NCBI GenBank assembly: GCA_016715905.1
Contig: JADJXI010000005.1
Span: forward strand, 434,001 to 498,000
DNA length: 64,000 nucleotides
Source of the DNA: Sphingobacteriaceae bacterium
GTDB taxonomy: Bacteria > Bacteroidota > Bacteroidia > B-17B0 > Aurantibacillaceae
Reading direction: 5' to 3'
The position numbers and the translations under genes were made by a program. Shown here piece by piece: positions 27,869-37,367 of this stretch. Numbering within the stretch: position 1 is the first letter of the stretch; every line of letters starts with the position of its first letter. A model generated the notes under the pieces. The model was not told the DNA's origin, did no database searches, and worked only from the letters and a program-made list of their open reading frames with translations.

Positions 27869-29281
27869 ATGACATTTAGCAGCATCACATTTTTAATTTA
27901 TTTTCTGCCGGTATTTTTACTGATTTATCATTTAGTGCCGCATAAGTTTAAAAATGCGATTATTTTATTAGCCAGTATCTTTTTTTACAGTTGGGGTGGA
28001 CCTAAATTTATTTTTGTGATTTTGGGCACCACATTTTTGGATTTCTTTTTGGTTAGAACCATGTCTGAACAAAAAACAAAGAAATCAAAAATGGCTTATT
28101 TGGTTGTATCTGTTTTATTAAATACCGGTTTACTCTTTTACTTTAAGTATTGTAATTTTTTCATCGAAAATATTAATGCTTTATTAGGCACTGAAATTGT
28201 TTGGTTAAAAGTAGCCTTACCTATCGGTATTTCTTTTTACACGTTCGAGAGTTTAACGTATGTGGTAGATGTATATCGCGGCGTGCATAAGCCGCTTAAA
28301 AATTTCTGGCACTATCAAACCTATATTTTACTTTTCCCCAAACTAATTGCCGGTCCCATTATTCGTTACCACGATATTGCTGATCAAATAACTAATCGCG
28401 AAAAAAATTATACGGCGGATATGAAGTTGAGCGGATTTTTAATTTTTTGCATTGGCTTAGGTAAAAAAGTAATCTTGGCTAATACATTGGGAATGCAAGC
28501 CGATGCGGTATTTAAATTAGAGGCCGATCAAATTAACACGGCCGCAGCCTGGGTAGGTGCCATTGCTTATACTTTTCAAATTTATTTTGATTTTAGCGGC
28601 TATAGCGATATGGCTATTGGTTTGGGGAAAATTATGGGTTTCAAGTTTCCCGAAAATTTCCGAAATCCTTATATATCCGCAAGCATTACTGAATTTTGGC
28701 GAAGATGGCATATTACTTTAGGTGCATGGATGAAAAATTATTTGTACATCCCTTTAGGTGGTAATCAAGTAACAACGGTTAAACTTTATCGCAACTTAAT
28801 CATTGTTTTTCTGCTTTCCGGTTTTTGGCATGGGGCCAGTTGGAATTTTATTATCTGGGGCGCATGGCACGGCACTTTTTTGGTTTTGGAAAGATTATTT
28901 TTGGGAAAACTCCTTCAAAAAAGCACAAAATTTGTTGCTATACCTTTTACGTTTATAGTTGTGGTTACCGGTTGGGTTTTATTCAGAAATGAAGATTTAA
29001 CTAAGGCTACAGTTGTGATCACAAAAATGTATTCTTTTAATTTCGAAGCCAGTAAATTTGCCATCAATAATGATTTTATTTTCATGTGTTCATTGGCTGT
29101 TTTATTTTCTCTTTTTGCCGTACTTTCAAAAACAGAAGCCTTACAGGATAAAATTTATGGTATTCAATTCACCCCGGGTGGGCGTTGGTTAGCCTTAGTA
29201 ACCGGTGTAGCTTTATTTTATATTTCCTTAAGTTTTATTTCCGCTCTAAATTTTAATCCGTTTATTTATTTCAGGTTTTAA
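27869..29281 (+). CDS. MBOAT-family membrane O-acyltransferase (AlgI-like)
   Basis: A 470-residue membrane-bound O-acyltransferase with about ten helices. The catalytic His lies in SGFWHGASWNF and WGAWHG, and family blocks YFDFSGYSDMAIGLGK and EFWRRWHITLG are present. AlgI-like proteins pass acetyl groups across the inner membrane for transfer to an exported polysaccharide. The next gene overlaps by one base (TAATG) and encodes an AlgJ/AlgX-like partner. No glycosyltransferase or polymer export genes are nearby, so the acetylated glycan is unknown. Confidence 0.93.
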   Translation: MTFSSITFLIYFLPVFLLIYHLVPHKFKNAIILLASIFFYSWGGPKFIFVILGTTFLDFFLVRTMSEQKTKKSKMAYLVVSVLLNTGLLFYFKYCNFFIENINALLGTEIVWLKVALPIGISFYTFESLTYVVDVYRGVHKPLKNFWHYQTYILLFPKLIAGPIIRYHDIADQITNREKNYTADMKLSGFLIFCIGLGKKVILANTLGMQADAVFKLEADQINTAAAWVGAIAYTFQIYFDFSGYSDMAIGLGKIMGFKFPENFRNPYISASITEFWRRWHITLGAWMKNYLYIPLGGNQVTTVKLYRNLIIVFLLSGFWHGASWNFIIWGAWHGTFLVLERLFLGKLLQKSTKFVAIPFTFIVVVTGWVLFRNEDLTKATVVITKMYSFNFEASKFAINNDFIFMCSLAVLFSLFAVLSKTEALQDKIYGIQFTPGGRWLALVTGVALFYISLSFISALNFNPFIYFRF

Positions 29282-30594
29282 TGTCTAAAAAAGTAAAAAC
29301 ATATTCCATTCATCTGCTATTAGCATTAATTGCTATTTCCATTCCCATGATGGTTTCTTTTACTAAGGATGATCACAAACCAAATTTAATTGGCATGGTG
29401 ATTAACGATCAAAAGCCGGAAATGAATAAAACAAATTGGTTTAGCGGCCTTTATGCTTCTGAAATGGATGACTATAATAATGATTGTTGGGCTTATAAAG
29501 AATTGATGGTTAAACTTAATAACCAGTTTTACTACGATGCCTTCAATATTATGCGACTAGATAATTTTGTAACCGGGAAAGAGAACTATGTGTTTGGTGA
29601 ATCTACCATACATTCTTACTACGGTGCAGATTATATGGGGAAAGAAAAAATTTCGGAGTTTTTAAGAAAATGTAAAGTGATTCAGGATACCTTGGAAAGA
29701 AAAGGAATAAGTTTGGTTTTAGCTTTTGCACCCGGAAAAGGAATTGGAGCTCCTGAATTTTTTGAAGATAAATACAAAAGACCAAGAGGAAAAACCAATA
29801 TAGACGATTTTCTGGAAGTAAGTCAGCAAATGAAATTGAATCATATCGATTTGGTATCGTATTTCCATCAAATAAAAGATACTTGCCGATATCCTTTATA
29901 TACCCGTTTTGCACATCACTGGACTTATTATTTTGAATGTTTAGCTGTGAAAAAAATTATTAATTACATGGAACAATTACGTCAGGTTGATTTGCCTGAA
30001 ATCGGATGGAATACCCTTCAAATATCCGATACGGCACGCCATCGCGATCATGATGTATTGAAATCCATGAATCTCTACACCAAACCTCCGCAAAACATGC
30101 CATTGGCTTATCCGGATTTGCTGCTCGAATCGGATTCAACCAACGCAAAAGTTAAAATGCTTACCATAGCCGATAGTTATTGGTATGGAATAGTATATAT
30201 GGATGTGCCTAAATATTGTTTTGATAACGGTCAATTTTGGTATTACAATAATCGGGTAGTTCCAAATCCTAGCCAAACCGAAAAAGTAGAAGCCTGGCAG
30301 TTGGATTTGAAAGAAAGTATTGAGCAATGCAAAATTGTTTTAATTCTGGGTTCAGACCCCGCTTTACCGGCTTTGGGTTGGGGCTTTGTGGATAATGCTT
30401 ACGAGTTGTACACAAATCCAAAAGCTTATTACGAACGAATAGAAAGAACAAAACTGATTAAACAATACGAAAAACAAATTCGTGAATTGCCGAATTTGTT
30501 AAAGAAAAGTACACAAAATAGTATGGATCGAATGATAACCTTGGATAGCGCAATAAAATACGATGCCATGAAAATGGCTGGTTTAATCAAATAA
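29281..30594 (+). CDS. AlgJ/AlgX-like SGNH-type acetyltransferase partner
   Basis: A 437-residue protein with one N-terminal membrane anchor (IHLLLALIAISIPMMVSF) and a periplasmic SGNH-like domain. The nucleophile block is TIADSYWYG (about residues 297-305), and the FAHHWTYYFEC block (about residues 212-222) corresponds to the Asp/His region of AlgJ-type proteins. These enzymes place acetyl groups, supplied by the MBOAT partner, on a surface glycan. The start overlaps the MBOAT stop by one base, so the pair is translationally coupled. Sequence is divergent from alginate proteins; the pairing is the strongest evidence. Confidence 0.75.
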   Translation: MSKKVKTYSIHLLLALIAISIPMMVSFTKDDHKPNLIGMVINDQKPEMNKTNWFSGLYASEMDDYNNDCWAYKELMVKLNNQFYYDAFNIMRLDNFVTGKENYVFGESTIHSYYGADYMGKEKISEFLRKCKVIQDTLERKGISLVLAFAPGKGIGAPEFFEDKYKRPRGKTNIDDFLEVSQQMKLNHIDLVSYFHQIKDTCRYPLYTRFAHHWTYYFECLAVKKIINYMEQLRQVDLPEIGWNTLQISDTARHRDHDVLKSMNLYTKPPQNMPLAYPDLLLESDSTNAKVKMLTIADSYWYGIVYMDVPKYCFDNGQFWYYNNRVVPNPSQTEKVEAWQLDLKESIEQCKIVLILGSDPALPALGWGFVDNAYELYTNPKAYYERIERTKLIKQYEKQIRELPNLLKKSTQNSMDRMITLDSAIKYDAMKMAGLIK

Positions 30595-30604
30595 AAATTT
30601 AAGA

Positions 30605-32756
30605 ATGAAGAAACTATTAATTCTATGTACAACGCTTTTGTTTTTTGTTGCTAAAGCGGATGAAGGCATGTGGATGCCCCAAATGATTGCGGCCTTAAAA
30701 TTTGCCGACATGAAAAAAAACGGATTCAAGTTAACGGCTGAACAAATTTACAGCATCAATAAAGCCAGTATGAAAGATGCTGTGGTTATTTTTGGCGGCG
30801 GTTGTACCGGTGAGGTGATTTCAGATAAAGGATTAATACTTACCAATCATCATTGCGGATTTTCTTCCATCGCCGCATTAAGTTCTGTTGAAAAAGATTA
30901 TTTAAAAAACGGTTATTGGGCCATGAATGCCGGCGAGGAATTACAATGCAAAAATTTATCCGTAACCTTTATAAAAAGAATTGATGATGTTACCTTAAAA
31001 GTTATAGGTGATTTAAAACCCGGTTATACCGAAGTGGAGCGCGATTCCGCCATTCATTCCAAAATAGTATTACTCGAAAAAGCCTCAAAACAAAGTGATA
31101 ATCAAACTATTTTTATTCGGCCTTTTTATTACGGAAATGAATATTATATGTTTACCGCCGAAGTGTTTAAAGATATTCGTTTGGTTGGCGCACCTCCTGA
31201 AAGTATAGGAAAATTCGGAGGAGAAACAGATAATTGGGTGTGGCCTCGGCATAACGCCGACTTCAGTATGTTCAGAATTTATGCGGGTAAAGATAATCAG
31301 CCTGCTGAGTTTAGTACAGATAACGTGCCGTACAAACCCGCTTATTCATTTCCGATTTCCATCAAAGGAGTTGAAAAAGGAGACTTTACTATGGTTTATG
31401 GTTTTCCGGGCCGCACACAAGAGTATTTAACTTCTTATGCCGTTGATTTTATTATGAATGTACAAGATCCGTTGCGCGTAAACTTGCGCGGTAAAAGATT
31501 AGAAATTATAGAAGCCACCATGAAAAAGAATGATACCCTTCGTTTGATGTATACCGGTGGCCACGCCAGAGTTGCGAATTATCATAAAAAATGGAATGGC
31601 GAAATGCAAGGCTTAAGACGTTCTAATGCCGTAGAGAAAAAACAGGACTTTGAGAAAAAATTAATGGACGTATTAAATGCTGATTCGAAGAAGAAAGAAC
31701 AATGCGCCAAATTGATGAACGAATTAAAAGATTCCTATTTAACTTATGCGCCTATTAGCGTACAGTATGATTATTATGCCGAATGTTTGATGGGTGTTGA
31801 TGCCTTTAGAATGCTGTCCCCATTAGTCGGTGTATTTGCCGAACTCGATAAAAAGAAAGCAGGAGTTGAACATAAATACGAGCAAATATTTAAAACGGCT
31901 GTACCAGCAGTTCCTTTTAAAAATTACGATACCCAAACAGATCGTAAATTATGTTATGCTATGCTGTCGGTTTATCAAAAAGAAATAAGCAGTAAACAAA
32001 TGCCCTTTTTACTAGATTCTTTATTCAAAGCTTTTAATCAGGATGTGGCTAAATTAACCGATTATCTCTATAACAATTCAGTTTTTGTGGATAATAAAAA
32101 AGCGGCCGAGGCTTATGCGAATTTTGAAAGCAATGCAGATAAGTATCGCGGTGATATTTTTTATCGATTGGCTATTGATATTAATAATTATTATGCCAAG
32201 CAGGTGATTCCCGCATTAAAACATTTAGATTTTAAAATAAATGATTTACAAAAAGAGTACATGAAATTACTAATGGAAAACGTGAAAGATAAAAAATTCT
32301 ATCCCGATGCCAATAGTACCATGCGTATTACCTATGGTAAAGTGGATGATTATTTTCCGAGAGACGGGGTAAAATATTTACACTACACTACGTTAGATGG
32401 ACTAATGGATAAAAACAACACCGGGCATGATGATTTTTATGTTCCGCAAAGGTTAAAAGATTTGCATAAGAAAAAAGATTACGGAGTCTATGCCGATAAA
32501 AGCGGAAATTTAAGAGTGGCCTTTATTGGAAGTAATCATACCACGGGAGGGGAATAGCGGTTCGCCGGTGATTAATGCCAACGGCGAATTAATAGGCACA
32601 AATTTTGATCGCAATTGGGAAGGTACGATGAGTGACATTATGTATAATGTTAATTTTTGCAGAAATATCACTTTAGATGTGCGTTATACCCTTTGGTTGA
32701 TTGATAAATATGCCGGTGCAGGTTATTTACTCAAGGAAATGAAGATTGTAAAGTAG
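30605..32756 (+). pseudogene. S46 dipeptidyl-peptidase (DPP7/DPP11 type), frameshifted
   Basis: A secreted S46 serine peptidase that removes dipeptides from N-termini. Signal peptide ...FFVAKA; mature start DEGMWMPQMI as in the family; His in TNHHCGFSSI (about residues 80-89), Asp in RHNADFSMFRIY (about 220), Ser in GNSGSPV. One extra G in the run 32549-32552 stops the frame at 32557, just before the catalytic Ser; dropping it restores a 716-residue enzyme with all motifs. The rest shows no decay, so a sequencing error or a very recent mutation is likely. Arg in NFDRNWEG, where DPP7 has Gly, hints at DPP11-like preference for Asp/Glu; this is from memory of the family. Confidence 0.85.
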
Positions 32757-32834
32757 CTTATTAAAAACGCATCGTTCAATACTTTTTTTTTAATGTCATT
32801 CATCATTCCTCGGAATGTCGAATTTTGATACACG

Positions 32835-33404
32835 ATGAAAAAGTTTTTAGGTTATTTTATTCAGGGTTTAATACTTTTTATCCCCTTAATTATTACAGTT
32901 GCGGTGTTAATTAAGCTATTTGATTTTTTTCAAGGCGTGTTTGATTTTATTGGCATTAGTCAACATGCCATTGTAAATACAGGCTTAGGTTTACTGGTTA
33001 CCTTAACTTTTGTAACGGTATTAGGAATTTTAGCCTCTTCTTTTGTATTTAGAAGTTTGTTTTCTTTTTTTGAAGACAAGTTAGAGCATGCGCCTTTTAT
33101 TCGGCATATTTATTCTCCTTTGAAAGATTTCACCAATGCTTTTATGGGGAATAAAAAACGCTTTAACAAACCTGTTTTAGTGCTTACCAATCCGCAATCA
33201 AATGTGGAAGAGATCGGATTTGTAACCAGTGAAGATTTGAGTGAACTGGGCATTTCCAATAAAGTGGCAGTGTATTTACCTTTATCCTATTCTTTATCGG
33301 GTAAATTAATTATTGTTCCATCCTCTCAAGTCACTCCTTTAAAAGCCGAGGCTGCTGAAGTAATGAAATTTACGGTGAGCGGCGGGGTGAGCGATGTAGA
33401 TTAG
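32835..33404 (+). CDS. DUF502-family membrane protein
   Basis: A 189-residue protein of the DUF502 family, function unknown. Two N-terminal membrane helices (FIQGLILFIPLIITVAVLI and GLGLLVTLTFVTVLGILA) are followed by a family block around HAPFIRHIYSPLKDFTNAF and a soluble beta part (EIGFVTSEDLSEL, KVAVYLPLSYSLSGKLIIVP). The YLP(L)S.S.SG motif is the usual DUF502 signature. Start ATG 32835 is supported by MKKFLGYFIQG. It stands alone, 78 bp after the S46 gene. Confidence 0.85.
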   Translation: MKKFLGYFIQGLILFIPLIITVAVLIKLFDFFQGVFDFIGISQHAIVNTGLGLLVTLTFVTVLGILASSFVFRSLFSFFEDKLEHAPFIRHIYSPLKDFTNAFMGNKKRFNKPVLVLTNPQSNVEEIGFVTSEDLSELGISNKVAVYLPLSYSLSGKLIIVPSSQVTPLKAEAAEVMKFTVSGGVSDVD

Positions 33405-33474
33405 GACTTTTCAAACGGGCGAATTTATTCTTACATCTTAATTTCATTTTCTATACTGCGCCAACGATTGAACG

Positions 33475-33577
33475 AAAAGCCCTGTGTAAAATTTAGCTTA
33501 GTGTTTGAGGAGCGAGAAGGCGACCGGAGGAAGCCTTTGCAGCCCAACAAACACTGTTAAATTTAAACAGGCTTGAA
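33475..33577. repeat. Long imperfect hairpin in intergenic DNA
   Basis: Bases about 33475-33507 pair with about 33548-33577 to form a stem of more than 20 bp with small bulges. The core is AGTGTTTG (33500-33507) against CAAACACT (33548-33555), continued outwards by AATTTA/TAAATT and CCTGT/ACAGG. The loop region carries its own AAGGC/GCCTT stem. No T-run follows, so it is not a simple terminator. It is GC-rich against its surroundings and non-coding; it could be a structured RNA or a miniature repeat element. Confidence 0.45.
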
Positions 33578-33622
33578 GTGAAAGCGTGTTAAGGCGCCCA
33601 AATAATTAAAGAGCATTTAATC

Positions 33623-33784
33623 CTACTTATTAGTTTGCTTTAAATGAATTTTATGAAAGCCAAGTCCTTTACACGCTTCATGATCACACATAATTGGATT
33701 TGATGTGGCCATAGCCCGGCTTATAATTAATAAAGTAAAAATAAAGGTGATCAGCATGGCGGTTAATAATTTATTATTTTTCAT
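33623..33784 (-). CDS. Small secreted peptide, 53 residues, unknown
   Basis: A short frame with a convincing signal peptide: KNNK basic start, a hydrophobic core LLTAMLITFIFTLLIIS and a cleavage-like AMA. The mature part would be only 27 residues, TSNPIMCDHEACKG followed by LGFHKIHLKQTNK, with two Cys and three His (MCDHEACKGLGFH resembles a small metal-binding or disulfide knot). I recognise no family. A LytTR-type repeat set and a -7-like box lie 70-140 bp upstream on the same strand, which supports expression. It could also be a chance frame. Confidence 0.45.
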   Translation of the reverse strand: MKNNKLLTAMLITFIFTLLIISRAMATSNPIMCDHEACKGLGFHKIHLKQTNK

Positions 33785-33855
33785 GATTTCTAAGTATTAA
33801 AGGGTTAATAAATCTAATCTTGTTCTTTATTATCTTTTACGCTCTCCATCATGCA

Positions 33856-33923
33856 AAGGTTAATGAATTTGTATAAGTGTAAAGGAGTAATACAACAACT
33901 GGCAGGTTTAAATAAATAAGTGG
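33856..33923 (-). promoter_or_regulatory. Putative LytTR operator and promoter before the small secreted peptide
   Basis: On the minus strand CCACTTAT (33923-33916) and CCAGTTGT (33902-33895) start 21 bp apart; a third, ACACTTAT (33880-33873), follows 22 bp later. A -7-like TAACCTTTG (33864-33856, one extra base) starts 31 bp after the second repeat. The divergent ABC genes start at 33971, so the site could serve either side. Confidence 0.35.
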
Positions 33924-33970
33924 TAAGCCTTTAAATTAAACCTGAATAATTAGTAATTTAGCCACGGTAA

Positions 33971-34924
33971 ATGTCAAATATCCTCGAAATAAAATCTGTC
34001 TCAAAGAAGTATAGCAATCACCTGGCTCTAAACAATGTTTCACTCAATGTACCCACTGGTTCGGTGTATGGTTTATTGGGACCAAACGGAGCTGGAAAAA
34101 CTTCTTTAATTCGCATCATCAATCAAATTACCGGACCCGACAGCGGAGAAATATTTTTTAAAGGGGAAAAATTAGCACAAAAGCATGTAGAGTCTATAGG
34201 TTATTTACCGGAAGAGAGAGGATTGTACAAAAAAATGCCGGTGGGCGAACAAGCCATGTACCTGGCGCGTTTAAAAGGATTATCCAAAGCCGAAGCCAAG
34301 AAAAGATTGGATTATTGGTTTGAAAAATTTGAAATGCAGGGGTGGTGGAAAAAGAAAATTGAAGAGTTAAGTAAAGGCATGCAGCAAAAAGTACAGTTTA
34401 TCGTAACTATTTTGCATGAACCTGAACTATTAATTTTAGATGAGCCATTTAGTGGTTTTGATCCTATTAACGCGCAATTGATAAAAAATGAAATTTTGGA
34501 ATTGAGAAAAAAAGGGGCAACCGTTATTTTTTCAACACATAATATGGGAAGTGTGGAAGAGTTGTGCGATAATATTGCTTTAATTAATCGCGCTGAAAAA
34601 ATTCTGGAGGGAACCGTAAAAGAAATAAGAAAAGATTTCAGAACTAATACTTTTAAAATTGCATTTGAAGGAAACTTGTTGGGTTTCACAAATACCCTTT
34701 GGGCCGGCGGTGAAATTTTGGATAAGGAATCAGAAGGTGAATTCCATCAGGTAACCTTAAAATTATTGAATAATGCAACGGCTAATCAACTTTTAGAAGC
34801 TATTTTACCAACTTGTAAAATACACTCGTTTCACGAAATAGTGCCCAGTATGAATGATATTTTTATAATGAAAGTGAATTCTGAAAATATTATTAGCGGA
34901 ACAAAAAGCAGTTTAACAGAATAG
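33971..34924 (+). CDS. ABC transporter ATP-binding protein (NatA-like)
   Basis: A 317-residue ATPase with Walker A GPNGAGKTSL (about residues 36-45), signature LSKGMQQKVQ (about 133) and Walker B LLILDEPFSGFDP (about 150). A C-terminal extension of about 90 residues is typical for the drug/Na+ exporter-type NatA subfamily (DUF4162-like). It energises the permease encoded 2 bp downstream. What is exported is not known; NatAB-type pumps move ions or peptides, and the adjacent small secreted peptide gene is a speculative candidate. Confidence 0.92.
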   Translation: MSNILEIKSVSKKYSNHLALNNVSLNVPTGSVYGLLGPNGAGKTSLIRIINQITGPDSGEIFFKGEKLAQKHVESIGYLPEERGLYKKMPVGEQAMYLARLKGLSKAEAKKRLDYWFEKFEMQGWWKKKIEELSKGMQQKVQFIVTILHEPELLILDEPFSGFDPINAQLIKNEILELRKKGATVIFSTHNMGSVEELCDNIALINRAEKILEGTVKEIRKDFRTNTFKIAFEGNLLGFTNTLWAGGEILDKESEGEFHQVTLKLLNNATANQLLEAILPTCKIHSFHEIVPSMNDIFIMKVNSENIISGTKSSLTE

Positions 34925-34926
34925 AT

Positions 34927-36261
34927 ATGGGTAAAATTAAACTGATAATAGCACGCGAGATAAAGTCTAAGTTAACCAACAAGGCTTTCATCATCATGAC
35001 TTTTTTGGGTCCCTTACTCATTACCGGATTTTTAGCTTTCATAATTAAAATGTCGCAGTCCGATAAAACCGATCAAAAAGTGTTGGTGGTAGATGAGTCA
35101 AAATTATTTGTAGGCAAATTGGTTGGTAATGATTTTATTGAACTCACTTATACCGATAAAGCCTTGGATGATGTGGAAACTAAATTTTCGGATATGGGTT
35201 ATACCTGTTTGCTATGGATAGCGCCCAATATTATTTCCGGTGGAGGAGGGGCAACCAAACTTTTTTATAAAAAATCGCCGGGTTTTGCTTTCCAAACCTA
35301 CATTAAAGATCAAATGGAAAAAATTGTTTATGAAAATAAACTAAAGGCCAACAATATTGATCCGGTAATTATTTCTAACGCTAAAACCAGCGTAAAATTA
35401 ATTTTGGAAAAAGTAGATGATAAGGGTAAAGTAGCAGAGGATAGTAGTTTTTCATTTTTTGGATTTATTACCGGGGCACTCATGTTTATGTTTATCATTA
35501 TGTATGGCATGATGGTTTTTAGAAGTGTGATGGAAGAAAAAACAAATCGTATTGTAGAAGTTATTGTTTCATCGGTTAAACCTTTTCAGTTGATGGTGGG
35601 TAAAATTATTGGTGTAGCTATATTAGGAACCATTCAATTTATTGTAATGGGCATTGTAACTTTTACCTTAACTACGGTTTTGTCAACTGTTTTTCTGAAA
35701 GATTCCATGTCGGAATTACAAAAATTTACTGAGCAACAAGAATTGGTGAAAAAACACGGCACTAATATTAATCTGGAAGATTTGCAGCGATATGATGACA
35801 AGCTGGAGTTATTTGATATTCTGAAAAAAATAAAAAAAATTGATTTTACCGAAGTCTTTATTTGTTTTCTGTTATACTTTATAGGCGGGTATCTTTTTTA
35901 CAGTTCAATTTTAGCGGCTATTGGAAGTGCGGTGGACTCCGAATCCGACGCCCAGCAATTTATGACGCCCATAATGATTCCGCTTATGGTCGGTTATTTT
36001 ATTTCCACCAAAACTATTTTGGACCCCGATTCCACCTTGGTGTTCTGGGGCTCTATGATTCCCTTCACTTCACCAATTGTAATGATGTCGCGGATTACCA
36101 ATGGCGTACCTTTGTGGGAAATCATTACTTCCATTGGATTACTTTATGTTTCTTTTATTTTCACCACCTATTTAGCTGCTAAAATTTACCGCACAGGCAT
36201 ATTAATGTATGGTAAAAAAACCGGCTGGAAGGAAATAGCCAAATGGCTTTTTTATAAATAA
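34927..36261 (+). CDS. ABC-2 type transporter permease (NatB-like)
   Basis: A 444-residue permease with an N-terminal membrane helix (KAFIIMTFLGPLLITGFLAF), a large extracytoplasmic domain (about residues 40-170), and about five further helices. The block FRSVMEEKTNRIVEVIVSSVKPFQLMVGKIIG is the hallmark of ABC-2/NatB permeases. It directly follows the ATPase gene (2-bp gap). A Glu/Lys-rich insert (about residues 255-310) lies between two helices. Together they form an exporter of unknown substrate. Confidence 0.9.
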   Translation: MGKIKLIIAREIKSKLTNKAFIIMTFLGPLLITGFLAFIIKMSQSDKTDQKVLVVDESKLFVGKLVGNDFIELTYTDKALDDVETKFSDMGYTCLLWIAPNIISGGGGATKLFYKKSPGFAFQTYIKDQMEKIVYENKLKANNIDPVIISNAKTSVKLILEKVDDKGKVAEDSSFSFFGFITGALMFMFIIMYGMMVFRSVMEEKTNRIVEVIVSSVKPFQLMVGKIIGVAILGTIQFIVMGIVTFTLTTVLSTVFLKDSMSELQKFTEQQELVKKHGTNINLEDLQRYDDKLELFDILKKIKKIDFTEVFICFLLYFIGGYLFYSSILAAIGSAVDSESDAQQFMTPIMIPLMVGYFISTKTILDPDSTLVFWGSMIPFTSPIVMMSRITNGVPLWEIITSIGLLYVSFIFTTYLAAKIYRTGILMYGKKTGWKEIAKWLFYK

Positions 36262-36327
36262 AAGTTGCGCCTATTTGTAAAACCGTATTGTGTTTATTAA
36301 TAGTTTGCAGTAACTTGGTAACTAATA

Positions 36328-37356
36328 ATGTTTGCGGCTTCTAAAATATATTGGATTTGTCAGTTACTGGGCTGGTCATTATACGTGTTTATTAATTTAA
36401 TTTTCTTTGGTTTAAAAAACGAAGCTACCACTTTTAAAGAGTTTACTATTTACTTATTGCAACTACCAATCGGAATCGGGTTAACCCATTTATACCGGCA
36501 GTTATTATTGCATTATAATATTCAGGAAAAAAAGTTTCCTGCTCAACTCGTATTTGTATTAATCTGTTCGCTTATCATGGGAATAACCTTCTTTTTTCAC
36601 ACCACCGGATTACTAATTTACTTTAAAGTTATTCTTACCGACTTATCTTCCTTTTATATTTTTCAAATCACCTCTAACTATACTTTGGTGTTTTGTTTGT
36701 GGAGTGCTATTTATTTTGGATTTAAATATTTTCAGAATTATAAAAAGGTTGAAATCGATTCCTTAAGATATGCTGCTGCAAATAAGGAGTCGGAGTTAAG
36801 CAGCTTAAAGGCACAGTTAAATCCGCATTTTATGTTTAACAGTATGAATAGCATTCGTGCATTGATTGATGAAAATCCGGTGAAAGCTAAAAGTGCAGTA
36901 ACTCAATTATCGGGTATATTAAGAAATACGCTATTATTAAATAAGAGCAAGGTGATTCCGCTTTCTGAAGAGTTGGAGTTGGTTCAGGAATATCTGAAAA
37001 TGGAAAAAATCAGGTACGAAGAAAGACTTAATTTCGAATTTAAAATTGAAAAGGAAGTTCTACATAGTTTGATTCCTCCTTTTATCATTCAATCTCAGGT
37101 TGAAAATGCCATCAAGCACGGTATTTCTAAATTACCCGGTAATGGCAATATTATCATTGAAGCCTTTAAATTGGGCGAGTTTTTGAAAATAAAAGTCTCA
37201 AATACCGGAAAAATAAGCACAGAAAAGCCCTTAACAGGGGTTGGATTTCAGAATTCCATTCAAAGATTACAATTATTATTTGGCATTGAAGGCCAAATTT
37301 TCATCAGTGAATTAAACAATTTGGTAGTTGTAGATATTAATATACCTTTGAAATAA
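36328..37356 (+). CDS. LytS-type histidine kinase, four membrane helices
   Basis: A 342-residue kinase with four N-terminal membrane helices (about residues 8-140) and no extracytoplasmic sensor. A short coiled coil (ANKESELSSLKAQ) leads into the PF06580 kinase with phospho-His in LNPHFMFNSMNSI (about residue 170), followed by an ATPase domain with N box QVENAIKHGI. The usual DxGxG box is degenerate (SNTGKIS). Its LytTR partner follows after 11 bp. The family usually responds to envelope signals; the stimulus is unknown. The intergenic region upstream (67 bp) lacks the 21-bp repeats seen elsewhere. Confidence 0.9.
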   Translation: MFAASKIYWICQLLGWSLYVFINLIFFGLKNEATTFKEFTIYLLQLPIGIGLTHLYRQLLLHYNIQEKKFPAQLVFVLICSLIMGITFFFHTTGLLIYFKVILTDLSSFYIFQITSNYTLVFCLWSAIYFGFKYFQNYKKVEIDSLRYAAANKESELSSLKAQLNPHFMFNSMNSIRALIDENPVKAKSAVTQLSGILRNTLLLNKSKVIPLSEELELVQEYLKMEKIRYEERLNFEFKIEKEVLHSLIPPFIIQSQVENAIKHGISKLPGNGNIIIEAFKLGEFLKIKVSNTGKISTEKPLTGVGFQNSIQRLQLLFGIEGQIFISELNNLVVVDINIPLK

Positions 37357-37367
37357 ATTTAATTGAT

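Noticed and set aside
32549..32552. Programmed frameshift in the S46 peptidase
   Set aside because: A G4 run is not a known slippery site for this family, and other S46 proteins are made from a single frame; an indel or phase variation is simpler.
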